A stretch of 64,000 nucleotides of DNA from Desulfocapsa sp. (GTDB taxonomy: Bacteria > Desulfobacterota > Desulfobulbia > Desulfobulbales > Desulfocapsaceae). Location: contig JAESPV010000025.1 in the NCBI GenBank assembly GCA_016765495.1, positions 141,021 through 205,020 on the forward strand, written 5' to 3'. Both the position numbers and the translations under genes were made by a program. The notes beneath the pieces were generated by a model that saw nothing but the letters and a program-made list of their open reading frames with translations, did no database searches and was not told the DNA's origin. Shown one piece after another: positions 17,167 to 26,944 of this stretch; positions within the stretch are counted from its first letter, which is position 1; the number at the start of each line of letters is the position of its first letter.

Positions 17167-18351
17167 TCAGCCCTTTGAAATAGTAGCATCAGGCAGTAAT
17201 TCAGCCGGTTTATTGAGTAAAAATTTACCATCCTTCATCCAGGATTTAAGGGTTTCGGCAATTTCTCTGGCCATTGGCAAACTGGAAAGTGGCGCCGTAG
17301 GAACAGTTTTCCCATTAACTATAATGGATCCTGACTTTAGTTGTGCGTAACTCACTTCACCATAGGTTTTGTTGATACCGTTTGAATAATCATATCCGTA
17401 ATCAATCACCTGAGTAAAAAGTTCATCGTCGGAAACACCCGTGTAAGCAGCCATTTCAGCATTTAAAATTGGAATTGGCACACCTAAGCCAATGGCCATG
17501 GTATTACCGTATCCCAAAATGGAGATTCCACGAATGTAACGGGACGACATCTGTTTCATGTCACCCTGAACCATTATCGTTCCGGCAGGTCTAACCGGTG
17601 TACCATTTTTATGCCTCGGAGCATTGGGATTGTGCTGAGTACCTTGCGAGGTCACATAACCAATGCCACCACCTAAGAAAATCCTGCTTCCTATGCCAAT
17701 GGTTTTATAATGTGGATCATTAAACAGGGGACTCAAACTACCGGCACTACAGTAATTGGCATTTCTACAATGGGGTTTTAAGGTACCCATATAGGTATGT
17801 ACCGCCTTGTCGGATAGATTCACGGCACAGTTATAATTCTGGTATCCATTTCTGGGATTACAAAGCAAAGCAGAGGGAAGTTCTGCCAGGGTGAATTCCT
17901 TTTTCATTTTTCGCGCAAGGTAACAATCGGTTCCATAGGCCTTAGCTTCAAGAAATACTTTTTTTCCAGCAAGCAGATCCTCAATGACGTGCCCCCCTCC
18001 ATAACGAAATTCACCGGGGTAAAGCTTATTTAAAGGATCATCTTCAACTGGTTCTGTGGCACCAATATAACAATCAACTGCTGCAAGTCCTGCGTAGGCA
18101 GAAACCTTATTAATCCAGACCTTGGATGCTTTAATAGTGGGGGTCATCTGGCCAAAATTCAAAAAAGCTCCGGAAGAGCACATGGGCGAGAAGGTACCGG
18201 TGGTAACAACATCCACTTCTCTTGCTGCATCTTCAGCGCCCTTTGTTTTTACAATTTCAACCATCTCTTCCGCTGTGACAATAACAGCCTCACCGGCTTT
18301 GATACGGCCATTTATTTCTTCGTAGGTTTTCTGTACGGGTTTATCACTCAT
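17167..18351 (-). CDS. DUF39/HcyS family homocysteine biosynthesis protein
   Basis: 394 aa; KTYEEINGRIKAGEAVIVTAEEMVEIV, VVTTGTFSPMCSSGAFLNFG, HCRNANYCSAGSLSPLFNDP. Confidence 0.88.
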   Translation of the reverse strand: MSDKPVQKTYEEINGRIKAGEAVIVTAEEMVEIVKTKGAEDAAREVDVVTTGTFSPMCSSGAFLNFGQMTPTIKASKVWINKVSAYAGLAAVDCYIGATEPVEDDPLNKLYPGEFRYGGGHVIEDLLAGKKVFLEAKAYGTDCYLARKMKKEFTLAELPSALLCNPRNGYQNYNCAVNLSDKAVHTYMGTLKPHCRNANYCSAGSLSPLFNDPHYKTIGIGSRIFLGGGIGYVTSQGTQHNPNAPRHKNGTPVRPAGTIMVQGDMKQMSSRYIRGISILGYGNTMAIGLGVPIPILNAEMAAYTGVSDDELFTQVIDYGYDYSNGINKTYGEVSYAQLKSGSIIVNGKTVPTAPLSSLPMAREIAETLKSWMKDGKFLLNKPAELLPDATISKG

Positions 18352-18415
18352 GACTTACTGTTCTCTTTTATAAAATAATTGTAACGCTTTTTAACTTTGG
18401 CGTAAATGCGACAAG

Positions 18416-18460
18416 GAAAGGGAACGTAATATATTCAACTTATTTCGTGTACGTCCCCAA
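18416..18460 (+). repeat. dispersed repeat copy C
   Basis: GAAAGGGAACGTAATATATTCAACTTATTTCGTGTACGTCCCCAA, similar to 7777-7816. Confidence 0.55.
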
Positions 18461-18604
18461 AATACGCATAGAATGTAACTGTTCAGCAGTGCTTATTCCA
18501 GTCCTTTTTTACAACTTGACATACTTTTCCCTTTGCCCTACATTCCGCTGTTATACTGTGACACCATAAAAAACTCTCTCTTTTCATACCATAAAGGATT
18601 AATA

Positions 18605-19693
18605 ATGGCCCAAGACCTCACTCCGGTTCGTGATGGAATCGACAAAATCGACAATACTATTGTTGAACTCCTTAAAGAACGGCTCTCCCTTGCCAAAACA
18701 ATTGGCAAATTAAAAAATGAAAGTAAACGTGCCAAATGGGATCCCTTAAGAGAAAGACAGATATATGAACGTTTAACCAAACTGAATGATGGTGTTTTCC
18801 CCAAAGATGCGCTGCATTCAATCTTTCATGAAATTATCACCACATGCAGACTCTCCCAGCAGAAGATTGCTGTTTCTTATCTAGGTCCCGAGGCCACTTT
18901 CACTCATCTTGCAGGCGTTAAATACTTTGGTCATTCCGCCACATACAGCCCCATGGAATCTATTGCTGATGTATTTTCTGAGGTTGAAAAAGGACGAACT
19001 CAGTATGGAATAGTTCCAGTTGAAAATTCCATTGAAGGAGCTGTATTTTCAACGCTTGATTCCTTTATGAAGTTCAGGACGAAGATCTGTGGCGAAGTAC
19101 GGATGGAAATCACCCACAATCTGGTTTGCAAATCAGGTGATATTAAAGATATTCAAACAGTGGCCTCACACACCCAGCCGCTGGCTCAATGCCGTGAATG
19201 GCTTCGCAAGCATTTACCAACATGCCCCACCTTACCTGTGTTTTCCACAGGTGCTGCAGCCCAGATGGCTGCCAACAACCCCAATATCGGCGCTATTGCT
19301 TCGTCTCTTGCCATTAAAACCTATGAACTGCAGGTAGTTGTTAAAGGAATTGAAGATTATCGTGGCAATACTACACGTTTCCTGGTTATTGGTAAAGAAT
19401 CACCAACGCCCAGTGGAGCTGACAGGACATCTCTACTTCTGGGCATTAAGGAACGGCCCGGCGCATTGAATGAAATTTTAAGTGTAATTGCCAGGGCAGG
19501 AATTAATCTTGCGAAAATTGAATCAAGACCAATCAAGGGAAAGCAGTGGAAGTACCTATTCTTCCTTGATTTGATGGGACATATTGATGACCAGCATATT
19601 AAGGATTGTTGTACAACCTTAAAAGCACTCTGTTCTTACTTTGAATGGCTGGGATCTTATCCTGTAACCGAGGAATCATCCCCCGATGCGTGA
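18605..19693 (+). CDS. pheA: bifunctional chorismate mutase/prephenate dehydratase (P-protein)
   Basis: N-terminal chorismate mutase (RDGIDKIDNTIVELLKERLSLA), prephenate dehydratase (VSYLGPEATFTH, VPVENSIEGAV), C-terminal ACT domain. Confidence 0.95.
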   Translation: MAQDLTPVRDGIDKIDNTIVELLKERLSLAKTIGKLKNESKRAKWDPLRERQIYERLTKLNDGVFPKDALHSIFHEIITTCRLSQQKIAVSYLGPEATFTHLAGVKYFGHSATYSPMESIADVFSEVEKGRTQYGIVPVENSIEGAVFSTLDSFMKFRTKICGEVRMEITHNLVCKSGDIKDIQTVASHTQPLAQCREWLRKHLPTCPTLPVFSTGAAAQMAANNPNIGAIASSLAIKTYELQVVVKGIEDYRGNTTRFLVIGKESPTPSGADRTSLLLGIKERPGALNEILSVIARAGINLAKIESRPIKGKQWKYLFFLDLMGHIDDQHIKDCCTTLKALCSYFEWLGSYPVTEESSPDA

Positions 19694-20707
19694 CATCTGT
19701 CCTGAACAGTTGACCTGATCTTCTGCTAACGTGTGCCCTTTGGGTTTATCAAGGATGGTCCGTCTGATAAGCCCTCTGAGTTCCTGATCCGTTGCACCTT
19801 TACGCAACAATGCTTTTAAATCAGCCTCTTTGTCGTGAAGCAGACATGCCCGAAGGCGCCCGGCAGAGGTCAACCGCAAACGATTACAGGTGTCACAAAA
19901 ATGATGGCTGATTGGGCTTATAAATCCGATCTTTCCTTGTGCACCATCATCCGTTGTCAGGGAATAAACCCTTGCCGGGCCATCCATCCTGCGACCCGGC
20001 AAAGCTTTCAGCGTACCAAGCACAGCAATTCTTTTCTGAAGATCAGAAGAGGTAATATAGGAAGCCTCTTTCCAGGTGGAATCATCTCCCACCGGCATAA
20101 ATTCAATAAAACGCACCTGATACGGAGTTTCCAGCGCAAGTCGTACAAAATCTACAAACTCGTCATCATTAACTCCCTTCATTGCAACCACATTGATTTT
20201 CACATCAAAGCCAAGCTCACCGGCAGTTTTAATTCCCTTCCATACCTGATCAAAAAGATCAAACCCTGTTATTTTTTTAAATCGTTCAGGACGCATGGTA
20301 TCAAGTGAAATATTTAGCTTTCGAATACCGGCATCATAGAGACCCGTCGCCTTTTCATGAAGCAGAACACCATTTGTAGTTAAGCGAATTTCATCGAGCC
20401 CGGAAATTTTAGATAAAGAGGAAATAAAACCCATCACTCCCTTGCGTACCAGTGGCTCTCCACCAGTGAGCCGAATCTTGTTCATCCCCATTCCAACAAC
20501 AAGCTCTATAATATGCAGCAACTCCTCATAGCTAAGGAGCTCCTCATGCTTAAGCATCTTCAAACCATCTTTCTGGTCTTCAGGCATGCAATATACGCAG
20601 CGTAAATTGCAGCGATCAGTGAGAGAGAGACGCAGATAGGAGATGGTTCGCGAGAACATATCAACTAAGCTATCGATATTTTCGTTGTTTTCGTCTATAT
20701 TTTTCAT
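19676..20707 (-). CDS. moaA: GTP 3',8-cyclase MoaA
   Basis: LRLSLTDRCNLRCVYCMPED radical SAM motif; C-terminal CDTCNRLRLTSAGRLRACL. Confidence 0.95.
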   Translation of the reverse strand: MKNIDENNENIDSLVDMFSRTISYLRLSLTDRCNLRCVYCMPEDQKDGLKMLKHEELLSYEELLHIIELVVGMGMNKIRLTGGEPLVRKGVMGFISSLSKISGLDEIRLTTNGVLLHEKATGLYDAGIRKLNISLDTMRPERFKKITGFDLFDQVWKGIKTAGELGFDVKINVVAMKGVNDDEFVDFVRLALETPYQVRFIEFMPVGDDSTWKEASYITSSDLQKRIAVLGTLKALPGRRMDGPARVYSLTTDDGAQGKIGFISPISHHFCDTCNRLRLTSAGRLRACLLHDKEADLKALLRKGATDQELRGLIRRTILDKPKGHTLAEDQVNCSGQMSRIGG

Positions 20708-20863
20708 AGGGCTATGGTGTCAATTCCTCCATGATGACCTGCATCATTGACTTTGCTGACAAGGACTAATATATTGGCATCCTCTTACCCTAAATATTTG
20801 TTTTTCGCCAGCAGTTATTTCTTCTGCCGGTGCGAACAACAACAGAAAAACTGGTTCCAATAG

Positions 20864-21865
20864 ATGCTGACACTGGGAATTGAAAGCTCCTGCGATGATA
20901 CTGCCGCCGCAGTATTACAAGATGACTCCACTCTTCTCTCTTCCGTGCTTACCAGTCAGGACCAGATTCATACCCGTTTTGGAGGTGTGGTCCCGGAACT
21001 TGCATCGCGATGTCACCTTGAATCCATTGTTCCCGTTGTAAACGAGTCTTTAAAACGTGCAAAAATCACCATCTCTGACATTGACCTCATCGCCGTAACT
21101 CAGGGGCCTGGACTTATTGGATCACTTCTGGTCGGATTTTCTTATGCCAAGGCTCTATCCTATATCAGCAAAATCCCTTTCGTAGGAGTTGATCATATGG
21201 CAGGCCATATTCTTTCAGTTTTTCTTGAAGAGGACAAGCCTGAATTTCCTTTTATTGCACTCGTTGTATCAGGAGGTACAAGCTCCATTTACCGGGCGGA
21301 TACCTTCACCAAATTCACCCTTCTTGGTAGAACACGTGATGATGCCGCAGGAGAGGCATTTGATAAGGTGGCGAAACTCCTTGGATTTCCATACCCTGGA
21401 GGCCCTGTCATTTCTCATGAAGCACAATCCGGCGACAACGAAGCTATTCAATTTCCTCGTTCCTGGCTTGAAAAAGGTTCTCTTGACTTTAGTTTTTCAG
21501 GACTCAAAACATCTGTACTCAATCATTGCAACAGGGAAAAGCAGAAAAACAACCCTCTGCAGTTAGCTGATATCTGCGCATCTTTCCAGGAAGCTGCAGT
21601 TGAAGTGCTTGTGGAAAAAACACTTCTTGCAGCTTCACAGCAAAGTATTCAAAATATAGTCCTGGGAGGAGGAGTTTCTTCCAACCCACGCCTCAGACAA
21701 CTCATGGAAAGACGGTGTTCTGAAGATGGGAAGAAACTGCATATTCCACGCCCGTCCTATTGTACTGACAACGGTGCAATGATCGCAATTGCTGGTGTTC
21801 ACTCCCATCGCGAAAACTCTGAGTTTTCCTACGACCTTGATGTTTACAGTCGTTCTGCCTTATAG
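20864..21865 (+). CDS. tsaD: tRNA N6-adenosine threonylcarbamoyltransferase
   Basis: MLTLGIESSCDDTAAAVLQ; GPGLIGSLLVG; DHMAGHILS. Confidence 0.96.
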   Translation: MLTLGIESSCDDTAAAVLQDDSTLLSSVLTSQDQIHTRFGGVVPELASRCHLESIVPVVNESLKRAKITISDIDLIAVTQGPGLIGSLLVGFSYAKALSYISKIPFVGVDHMAGHILSVFLEEDKPEFPFIALVVSGGTSSIYRADTFTKFTLLGRTRDDAAGEAFDKVAKLLGFPYPGGPVISHEAQSGDNEAIQFPRSWLEKGSLDFSFSGLKTSVLNHCNREKQKNNPLQLADICASFQEAAVEVLVEKTLLAASQQSIQNIVLGGGVSSNPRLRQLMERRCSEDGKKLHIPRPSYCTDNGAMIAIAGVHSHRENSEFSYDLDVYSRSAL

Positions 21866-21872
21866 GTAAGAT

Positions 21873-22388
21873 ATGAACCCAAAACGAACAGCCAGATATT
21901 ACTTCATCAAGTTCACCAGGCTACAGGGAGATCCGCAAGCCCTCGCTTTTGGCACCGCCATCGGTACATTCCTGGGCATTGTCCCCATCGCCCCTTTTCA
22001 TACCATTGCCGTTGTTCTTGTAACCTTTATTACCCGTACTTCAACCATCGCTGCATATCTCGCGACTCTTTTGGTTTGCAATCCACTGACCTATGTTCCC
22101 CAGTATTATTTTTCAATACTTATCGGCAACACGTTAACTCCCTACAACTTTACCTGGAAACGAATGAAAGAAATACTTGATCTCCTGCTTGCAAAACCCG
22201 GGTTTATGGAATCCGTGCATATCCTTGGAGGAATTGGATATGAAGCTGTTATTGTTTTGCTTGTTGGCGGATCAATTCTGGCAATTCCCTTTACCATAGT
22301 CAGTTACGGCTTGTCGTTGCGACTTTTTGTAAAAATTAAGAAAAAAAGAAGAAAGATCCACATATTAGAGTCGCCCAATACACTATAA
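21873..22388 (+). CDS. DUF2062 membrane protein (copy 1)
   Basis: GDPQALAFGTAIGTFLGIVPIAPFHTI; NPLTYVPQYY. Confidence 0.85.
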   Translation: MNPKRTARYYFIKFTRLQGDPQALAFGTAIGTFLGIVPIAPFHTIAVVLVTFITRTSTIAAYLATLLVCNPLTYVPQYYFSILIGNTLTPYNFTWKRMKEILDLLLAKPGFMESVHILGGIGYEAVIVLLVGGSILAIPFTIVSYGLSLRLFVKIKKKRRKIHILESPNTL

Positions 22389-22423
22389 TTTTTTCCCATG
22401 TCGCATATTAACAAACAGGCTAA

Positions 22424-22960
22424 ATGAAATTTACACGGCTTAAACAATACTACTATCTCAAATTCCTGAGAATTAAAGGTGACCCGCGAGATATCGCCCT
22501 TGGAGCATTTATTGGTGCGATGATTGGCACCATGCCGGTAATGCCTTTTCATACCATTGGGATCATCGCTGTATGTTTTCTTACACGCACATCAGCCATA
22601 GCGGGACTTTTTTCCAGCCTTGTAATCAGTAACCCCTTCTCTTATATACCAATTTATTACATCAGCATGGTGATCGGCAATTTCATCACGCCCTACGAAG
22701 TCAGTTGGACAAAAATCCATAGCATCCTTGACGTTATTATTTCAGGGCGCGGATTTAAAGAATCTGTTCATATTCTTACCAGTCAGGGATATGAGCTTAT
22801 AATCGTTATGATGAGTGGAGGATTGGTACTTGCTATCCCCACTGCTATCTTCTGGTATGTTTTCACTCTACGGCTTTTTCTTAGAATTCGAGAAAAACGC
22901 CGACAAAAACAGATTCTTCGCGAAAAAAATAAAAAAATAAAAAAGAAGAGAAAACTATGA
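22424..22960 (+). CDS. DUF2062 membrane protein (copy 2)
   Basis: GDPRDIALGAFIGAMIGTMPVMPFHTI; tandem paralog of the preceding gene. Confidence 0.85.
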   Translation: MKFTRLKQYYYLKFLRIKGDPRDIALGAFIGAMIGTMPVMPFHTIGIIAVCFLTRTSAIAGLFSSLVISNPFSYIPIYYISMVIGNFITPYEVSWTKIHSILDVIISGRGFKESVHILTSQGYELIIVMMSGGLVLAIPTAIFWYVFTLRLFLRIREKRRQKQILREKNKKIKKKRKL

Positions 22961-23847
22961 CCCTCTACGGAGAAACCCGAAAATCCCTGCGGGAAGAAAA
23001 ACTTGCTCCCCAAAAACAACTTGGTCAAAATTTTCTGGTTCACAAGGCAACTGCTGCTGCCGTTGCAGGATGTGGGAAAATACATCCAAATGATATCATC
23101 ATAGAAGTAGGCGTAGGCCTTGGCGCACTTACCCTGCCCATTGCAGAACAGGCAGCACAGGTAGTTGGGCTTGAAGTGGATAGCGGGATTGTTCGACTCC
23201 ATGAAAAGAAAAATGATCTTCCTGATAATGTAACACTCTTACACCAGGATATTTTAAAGGCAGACTTTGATGAGCTTTATCGGCTCAGCAAGGGGCCTTT
23301 AAGAATCATGGCAAACCTCCCCTATTCCATCTCCAATCCCTTTTTATTTAAACTGATTGAACATCAGGAGAAAGTTGCCTGGGCCACAGTCATGCTACAA
23401 AAAGAAGTTGCCGATCGTTTAACAGCAACTCCTTCCACAAAACAGTATGGTATTCCCACGGTGCTCTTAAAAAGCTGTGCCACGGTAAAGCCCCTGCTTA
23501 CACTGAAACCGGCCGAATTTCATCCCCGTCCCAAGATTGATTCTGTGGTTGTTCGTATCGAGTTTTATGACCCGGAAAAAGTTGCAGGGAGAGCCTATGA
23601 CAGATTCCTTTTTCAGAAAATTGTACGGGCAGCATTCAGCCAGCGCCGGAAAACTCTTCTCAACACTCTTACTGCTGGAGGATTTTTCAGAACGCTTAGT
23701 GCAGACGATAAAAAACTTGCAAAACAACTTACCTGCGAGACCATTACGCAAGCTGAAATTAAACCGGGTGCACGAGCTGAAACGCTTGACTTGGAACAGT
23801 TTATTGATCTGACAATGGCTTTTTCCCTGAAACTATCCAATGGCTAG
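22957..23847 (+). CDS. rsmA: 16S rRNA dimethyladenosine transferase
   Basis: KQLGQNFLVHKATAAAVAG, IIEVGVGLGALTLPIAEQ, NLPYSISNPFLF. Confidence 0.95.
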   Translation: MTLYGETRKSLREEKLAPQKQLGQNFLVHKATAAAVAGCGKIHPNDIIIEVGVGLGALTLPIAEQAAQVVGLEVDSGIVRLHEKKNDLPDNVTLLHQDILKADFDELYRLSKGPLRIMANLPYSISNPFLFKLIEHQEKVAWATVMLQKEVADRLTATPSTKQYGIPTVLLKSCATVKPLLTLKPAEFHPRPKIDSVVVRIEFYDPEKVAGRAYDRFLFQKIVRAAFSQRRKTLLNTLTAGGFFRTLSADDKKLAKQLTCETITQAEIKPGARAETLDLEQFIDLTMAFSLKLSNG

Positions 23848-23877
23848 TTACGGGTAACTCCTCGCAAGGTACATTCC

Positions 23878-25041
23878 ATGCAAAACTTCGTTTTTCATAA
23901 TCCCACTAAAATCCTTTTCGGTAAAAACACCGTTCCTTTAATTGGTGCTGAAACAGTGCTCTTTGGAAAAAGAGTACTTCTGGTATATGGAACGGGCTCC
24001 ATCAAAAAAAGGGGTCTTTATGATCAGATCGTGCAATCACTCCATGCCGCTGCTGCAATTATTACAGAACATGGCGGTGTTCAGCCAAACCCTCTTCTCT
24101 CCCATGTTCACAAGGGAATAAAACTTGCCAGAGAAAACAACTGTGATGTTGTCTGCGCAGTTGGGGGCGGCTCTGTAATCGATGAGGCAAAAGCTATTTG
24201 CGCAGGAACTCCTGTTCAACATGATGTATGGAAGTTCTTTACCGGCAAAAAAAGTGTCAAAAACCCCTTGCCGCTGACCACTGTACTCACTCTGGCAGCA
24301 TCCGGATCTGAAATGAATTCGGGGATGGTCATCACAAACGATGCGACATCACAGAAATTTGGTTTTGGCAATAAACAGCTCTTCCCGAAAACATCTATTC
24401 TTGATCCCACCATCACCTTCTCGGTGCCTGCAGACTATACCGCATATGGCGCAATTGATGCCATTTCCCATGTACTGGAATGTTATTTTACCACAACAGA
24501 TCCCTACACCCCAGTACAGGACAGACTGATGGAAGGAATTGTAATGAACGCCATTGAGAGCTGTAACAGGGTCTTGGCCAACCCGGATGATTATCATGCA
24601 AGGGCAGATCTTATGTGGACTGCAAGCCTTGCATTAAATGGTCTTACAAGTTCAGGGCTTGGTAAGGTCGGATTTCCCATGCATATGATTGAGCACAGCC
24701 TTTCAGCATTTTATAATGTTCCTCATGGCGCTGGACTTTCAGCAGTTATTCCCGGTTGGATGCGCTTCAATGCAAAGCTGCAGCCTGACCGATTCGCCCA
24801 ATTTGCGACACGTGTTTTTGATAAACGCACAGGAAGTATAGAAGAGAAAGCAACACAGGGAATAGAAGCTCTTGGCAATTGGTTCCGTGAAGTCAAATCG
24901 CCTACAAGTATTACGGCATTGAATATTCCCGGTACAGATATTCCAAAGATTGCTGCAAATGCAATGACCCTTGCCAAAGTGTGGCGAATGCGGGATTATT
25001 CAGAAGAAAAAATTGAAGCGATCCTGGACGGGTGCTTATAA
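23878..25041 (+). CDS. iron-containing alcohol dehydrogenase (BdhA/YqhD-like)
   Basis: MQNFVFHNPTKILFGKNT; GGGSVIDEAKAI; DAISHVLECYF; GFPMHMIEHSLSA. Confidence 0.92.
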   Translation: MQNFVFHNPTKILFGKNTVPLIGAETVLFGKRVLLVYGTGSIKKRGLYDQIVQSLHAAAAIITEHGGVQPNPLLSHVHKGIKLARENNCDVVCAVGGGSVIDEAKAICAGTPVQHDVWKFFTGKKSVKNPLPLTTVLTLAASGSEMNSGMVITNDATSQKFGFGNKQLFPKTSILDPTITFSVPADYTAYGAIDAISHVLECYFTTTDPYTPVQDRLMEGIVMNAIESCNRVLANPDDYHARADLMWTASLALNGLTSSGLGKVGFPMHMIEHSLSAFYNVPHGAGLSAVIPGWMRFNAKLQPDRFAQFATRVFDKRTGSIEEKATQGIEALGNWFREVKSPTSITALNIPGTDIPKIAANAMTLAKVWRMRDYSEEKIEAILDGCL

Positions 25042-25043
25042 AA

Positions 25044-25847
25044 TCAGTAATGATTGAGAGCAATTTTCTCAAACATCTTCACAAGTCCTGCACATAATGT
25101 ATAAAGTGACTTAATGTGCAGGTTCATGGCACAACACTCATCAAAAAAAATATTTAACTCCGACTCCATATCTCCATCCGCTGCCTGATAACAGAGAAGA
25201 ATCGGGATATGAGGAAAAGGATGCACAACGAGTGCAATATCTGCATCAAATCCTTCCACTTCCTTTCCCTGAAAAAGCTCTACAATATCTGAAAGGAGTT
25301 CCGGGTGCCTGTCAGCAAGAAGTCTGAGCGGTATTTCACAACGGCTTTGAAAAAGACCCCGCCAATCAATCCCGCCTTTAATTTCCCGAAAAGAGATCCA
25401 GCGTCCGGAGATCTGCTGATGACTTGAATGACAGAGATAAGAAAGTAAGGGAACTTCAACCCAAGGGATAATATGACACTGGGAACGTACAACACCATTC
25501 CGATCCACATAAAAGTCTTTCCCCAATGATGTAACACGCATAACATCAGCATCATTATCACATCCACGTTCCTGTGCCACTGCTGTAAAATCAAGCGCCT
25601 GCACCTTTTGCAACAGCTTTTCCAGAAATTCAGGTTGTAATGGATCAGCAGTGGAACGTTTTTGCAGATTCCCAGATAAAGCATTTTTCACACTCCGGGT
25701 CAGATGGGGACAGTCATCAAGGTGTTTTTGTCCACCTATTACAGCAACGGCAAAGGCAAGACAGCTTGGCAACATGCACTGTTTGCAGTTTGTCTTTTCA
25801 AGCATCTTGTAAACTTCAAGAGGTGTTAAAAGTTTTTCATCTGTCAT
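25044..25847 (-). CDS. DUF3786 protein with N-terminal 4Fe-4S-type Cys motif
   Basis: KTNCKQCMLPSCLAFAVAVIGGQKHLDDCPHL Cys motif followed by a DUF3786-like domain. Confidence 0.8.
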   Translation of the reverse strand: MTDEKLLTPLEVYKMLEKTNCKQCMLPSCLAFAVAVIGGQKHLDDCPHLTRSVKNALSGNLQKRSTADPLQPEFLEKLLQKVQALDFTAVAQERGCDNDADVMRVTSLGKDFYVDRNGVVRSQCHIIPWVEVPLLSYLCHSSHQQISGRWISFREIKGGIDWRGLFQSRCEIPLRLLADRHPELLSDIVELFQGKEVEGFDADIALVVHPFPHIPILLCYQAADGDMESELNIFFDECCAMNLHIKSLYTLCAGLVKMFEKIALNHY

Positions 25848-25971
25848 CTCCTCAATCCACTCCCTTTACTCGCAAAACCACTGAAAAAGTGGTATATCTT
25901 TTCTTTGACTCAACATCAAACATACAAAATCAGTTGCCTGCCTGTGTCGGGATACTCGAAAGTTTAAAATT

Positions 25972-26247
25972 ATGATAGAAGAATACGATAAAAAAGAAGG
26001 ATATTGTAAAATCCTCGGACATTTTCTCACATTTGACTACTGCAGAAGCACAAATAAAGGCTTGCCCTGCAGCAAAATACTGAATTGCTGGTTTCAACAA
26101 TTTCCAATTGAAAAATTCGTTTCTGAGCACTACTCGGAAGAGGAATACAAAAAGATATTTGCACCGCCAAAAACAAAGATTTTAAGTCTCACAGAAATCC
26201 TGGAACAGGCCCAGCAGCGAATCAAGGAAAACAAGTTAAAATTATAG
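25972..26247 (+). CDS. hypothetical small Cys-containing protein
   Basis: 91 aa ORF MIEEYDKKEGYCKILGHFLTFDYCRSTNKGLPCSKILNCW; plausible start and intergenic context. Confidence 0.55.
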   Translation: MIEEYDKKEGYCKILGHFLTFDYCRSTNKGLPCSKILNCWFQQFPIEKFVSEHYSEEEYKKIFAPPKTKILSLTEILEQAQQRIKENKLKL

Positions 26248-26257
26248 TGCCGCGCAA

Positions 26258-26644
26258 TCACTTCCTTATTTTTTTCACCAGCTCACGATCATTAAGAGTC
26301 ATATAGACAATTTCACCAGTCTTCCTCTCAACCTGGCATGTTCCATCATATCTGACCTGTTCACCAGTAGACTTTTTAATAAAAATTGATTGTGGCTTGC
26401 TCCAATAAAAATAGAAATACTCATCATCCCAAAGCCGCTTCCTGCAATTGGATACTTTAATCAGTCCTGCCGGTCTCTGGGACTTGTATTTCACTTTACA
26501 TTTCTCAACTGCAGCAGCCCAGGAAATCGTGTCTGTTTCCAATACTTCCACCCCTGACTCACCAAAAAACCAAAAAACAAGAATGATAACCAGAATAAAA
26601 CCAACCCCTCCTATGATGGATCCTGTTTGAACAGAATTTTTCAT
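26258..26644 (-). CDS. hypothetical membrane-anchored protein
   Basis: MKNSVQTGSIIGGVGFILVIILVFWFFGE N-terminal TM, soluble C-terminus; internal start chosen. Confidence 0.55.
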   Translation of the reverse strand: MKNSVQTGSIIGGVGFILVIILVFWFFGESGVEVLETDTISWAAAVEKCKVKYKSQRPAGLIKVSNCRKRLWDDEYFYFYWSKPQSIFIKKSTGEQVRYDGTCQVERKTGEIVYMTLNDRELVKKIRK

Positions 26645-26944
26645 TTTACTTCTTCTCCCGTCTTTCCGTGAATAGTAGCAAGAGGCACTCCTCAGAACCA
26701 TCTGAGCATTAAGCACCGAACTTTTATTAGAAAAAACATCACAGTACATTAATAATACCTGGAATTATATCGTCATGTCAAGGCGAGCGTTTGTGGGTGA
26801 TGAGGCCTTGTGTGGTCTGACCAACCCCTTTCACCTTCAGCAATTTTTTAAACCGATTCATTCCACGCCAGGAATAGAAAACAAACCAAGGCCCTATGGT
26901 GTTGATTCACACAGTACAAAAAGATCTGTTTCCCAATCACTTAA

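Noticed and set aside
17167-17169. TGA at the DUF39/larE junction as a selenocysteine codon
   Set aside because: Position is at the natural DUF39 C-terminus with no redox motif, and I could not identify a convincing SECIS hairpin; readthrough or non-AUG start is more parsimonious.
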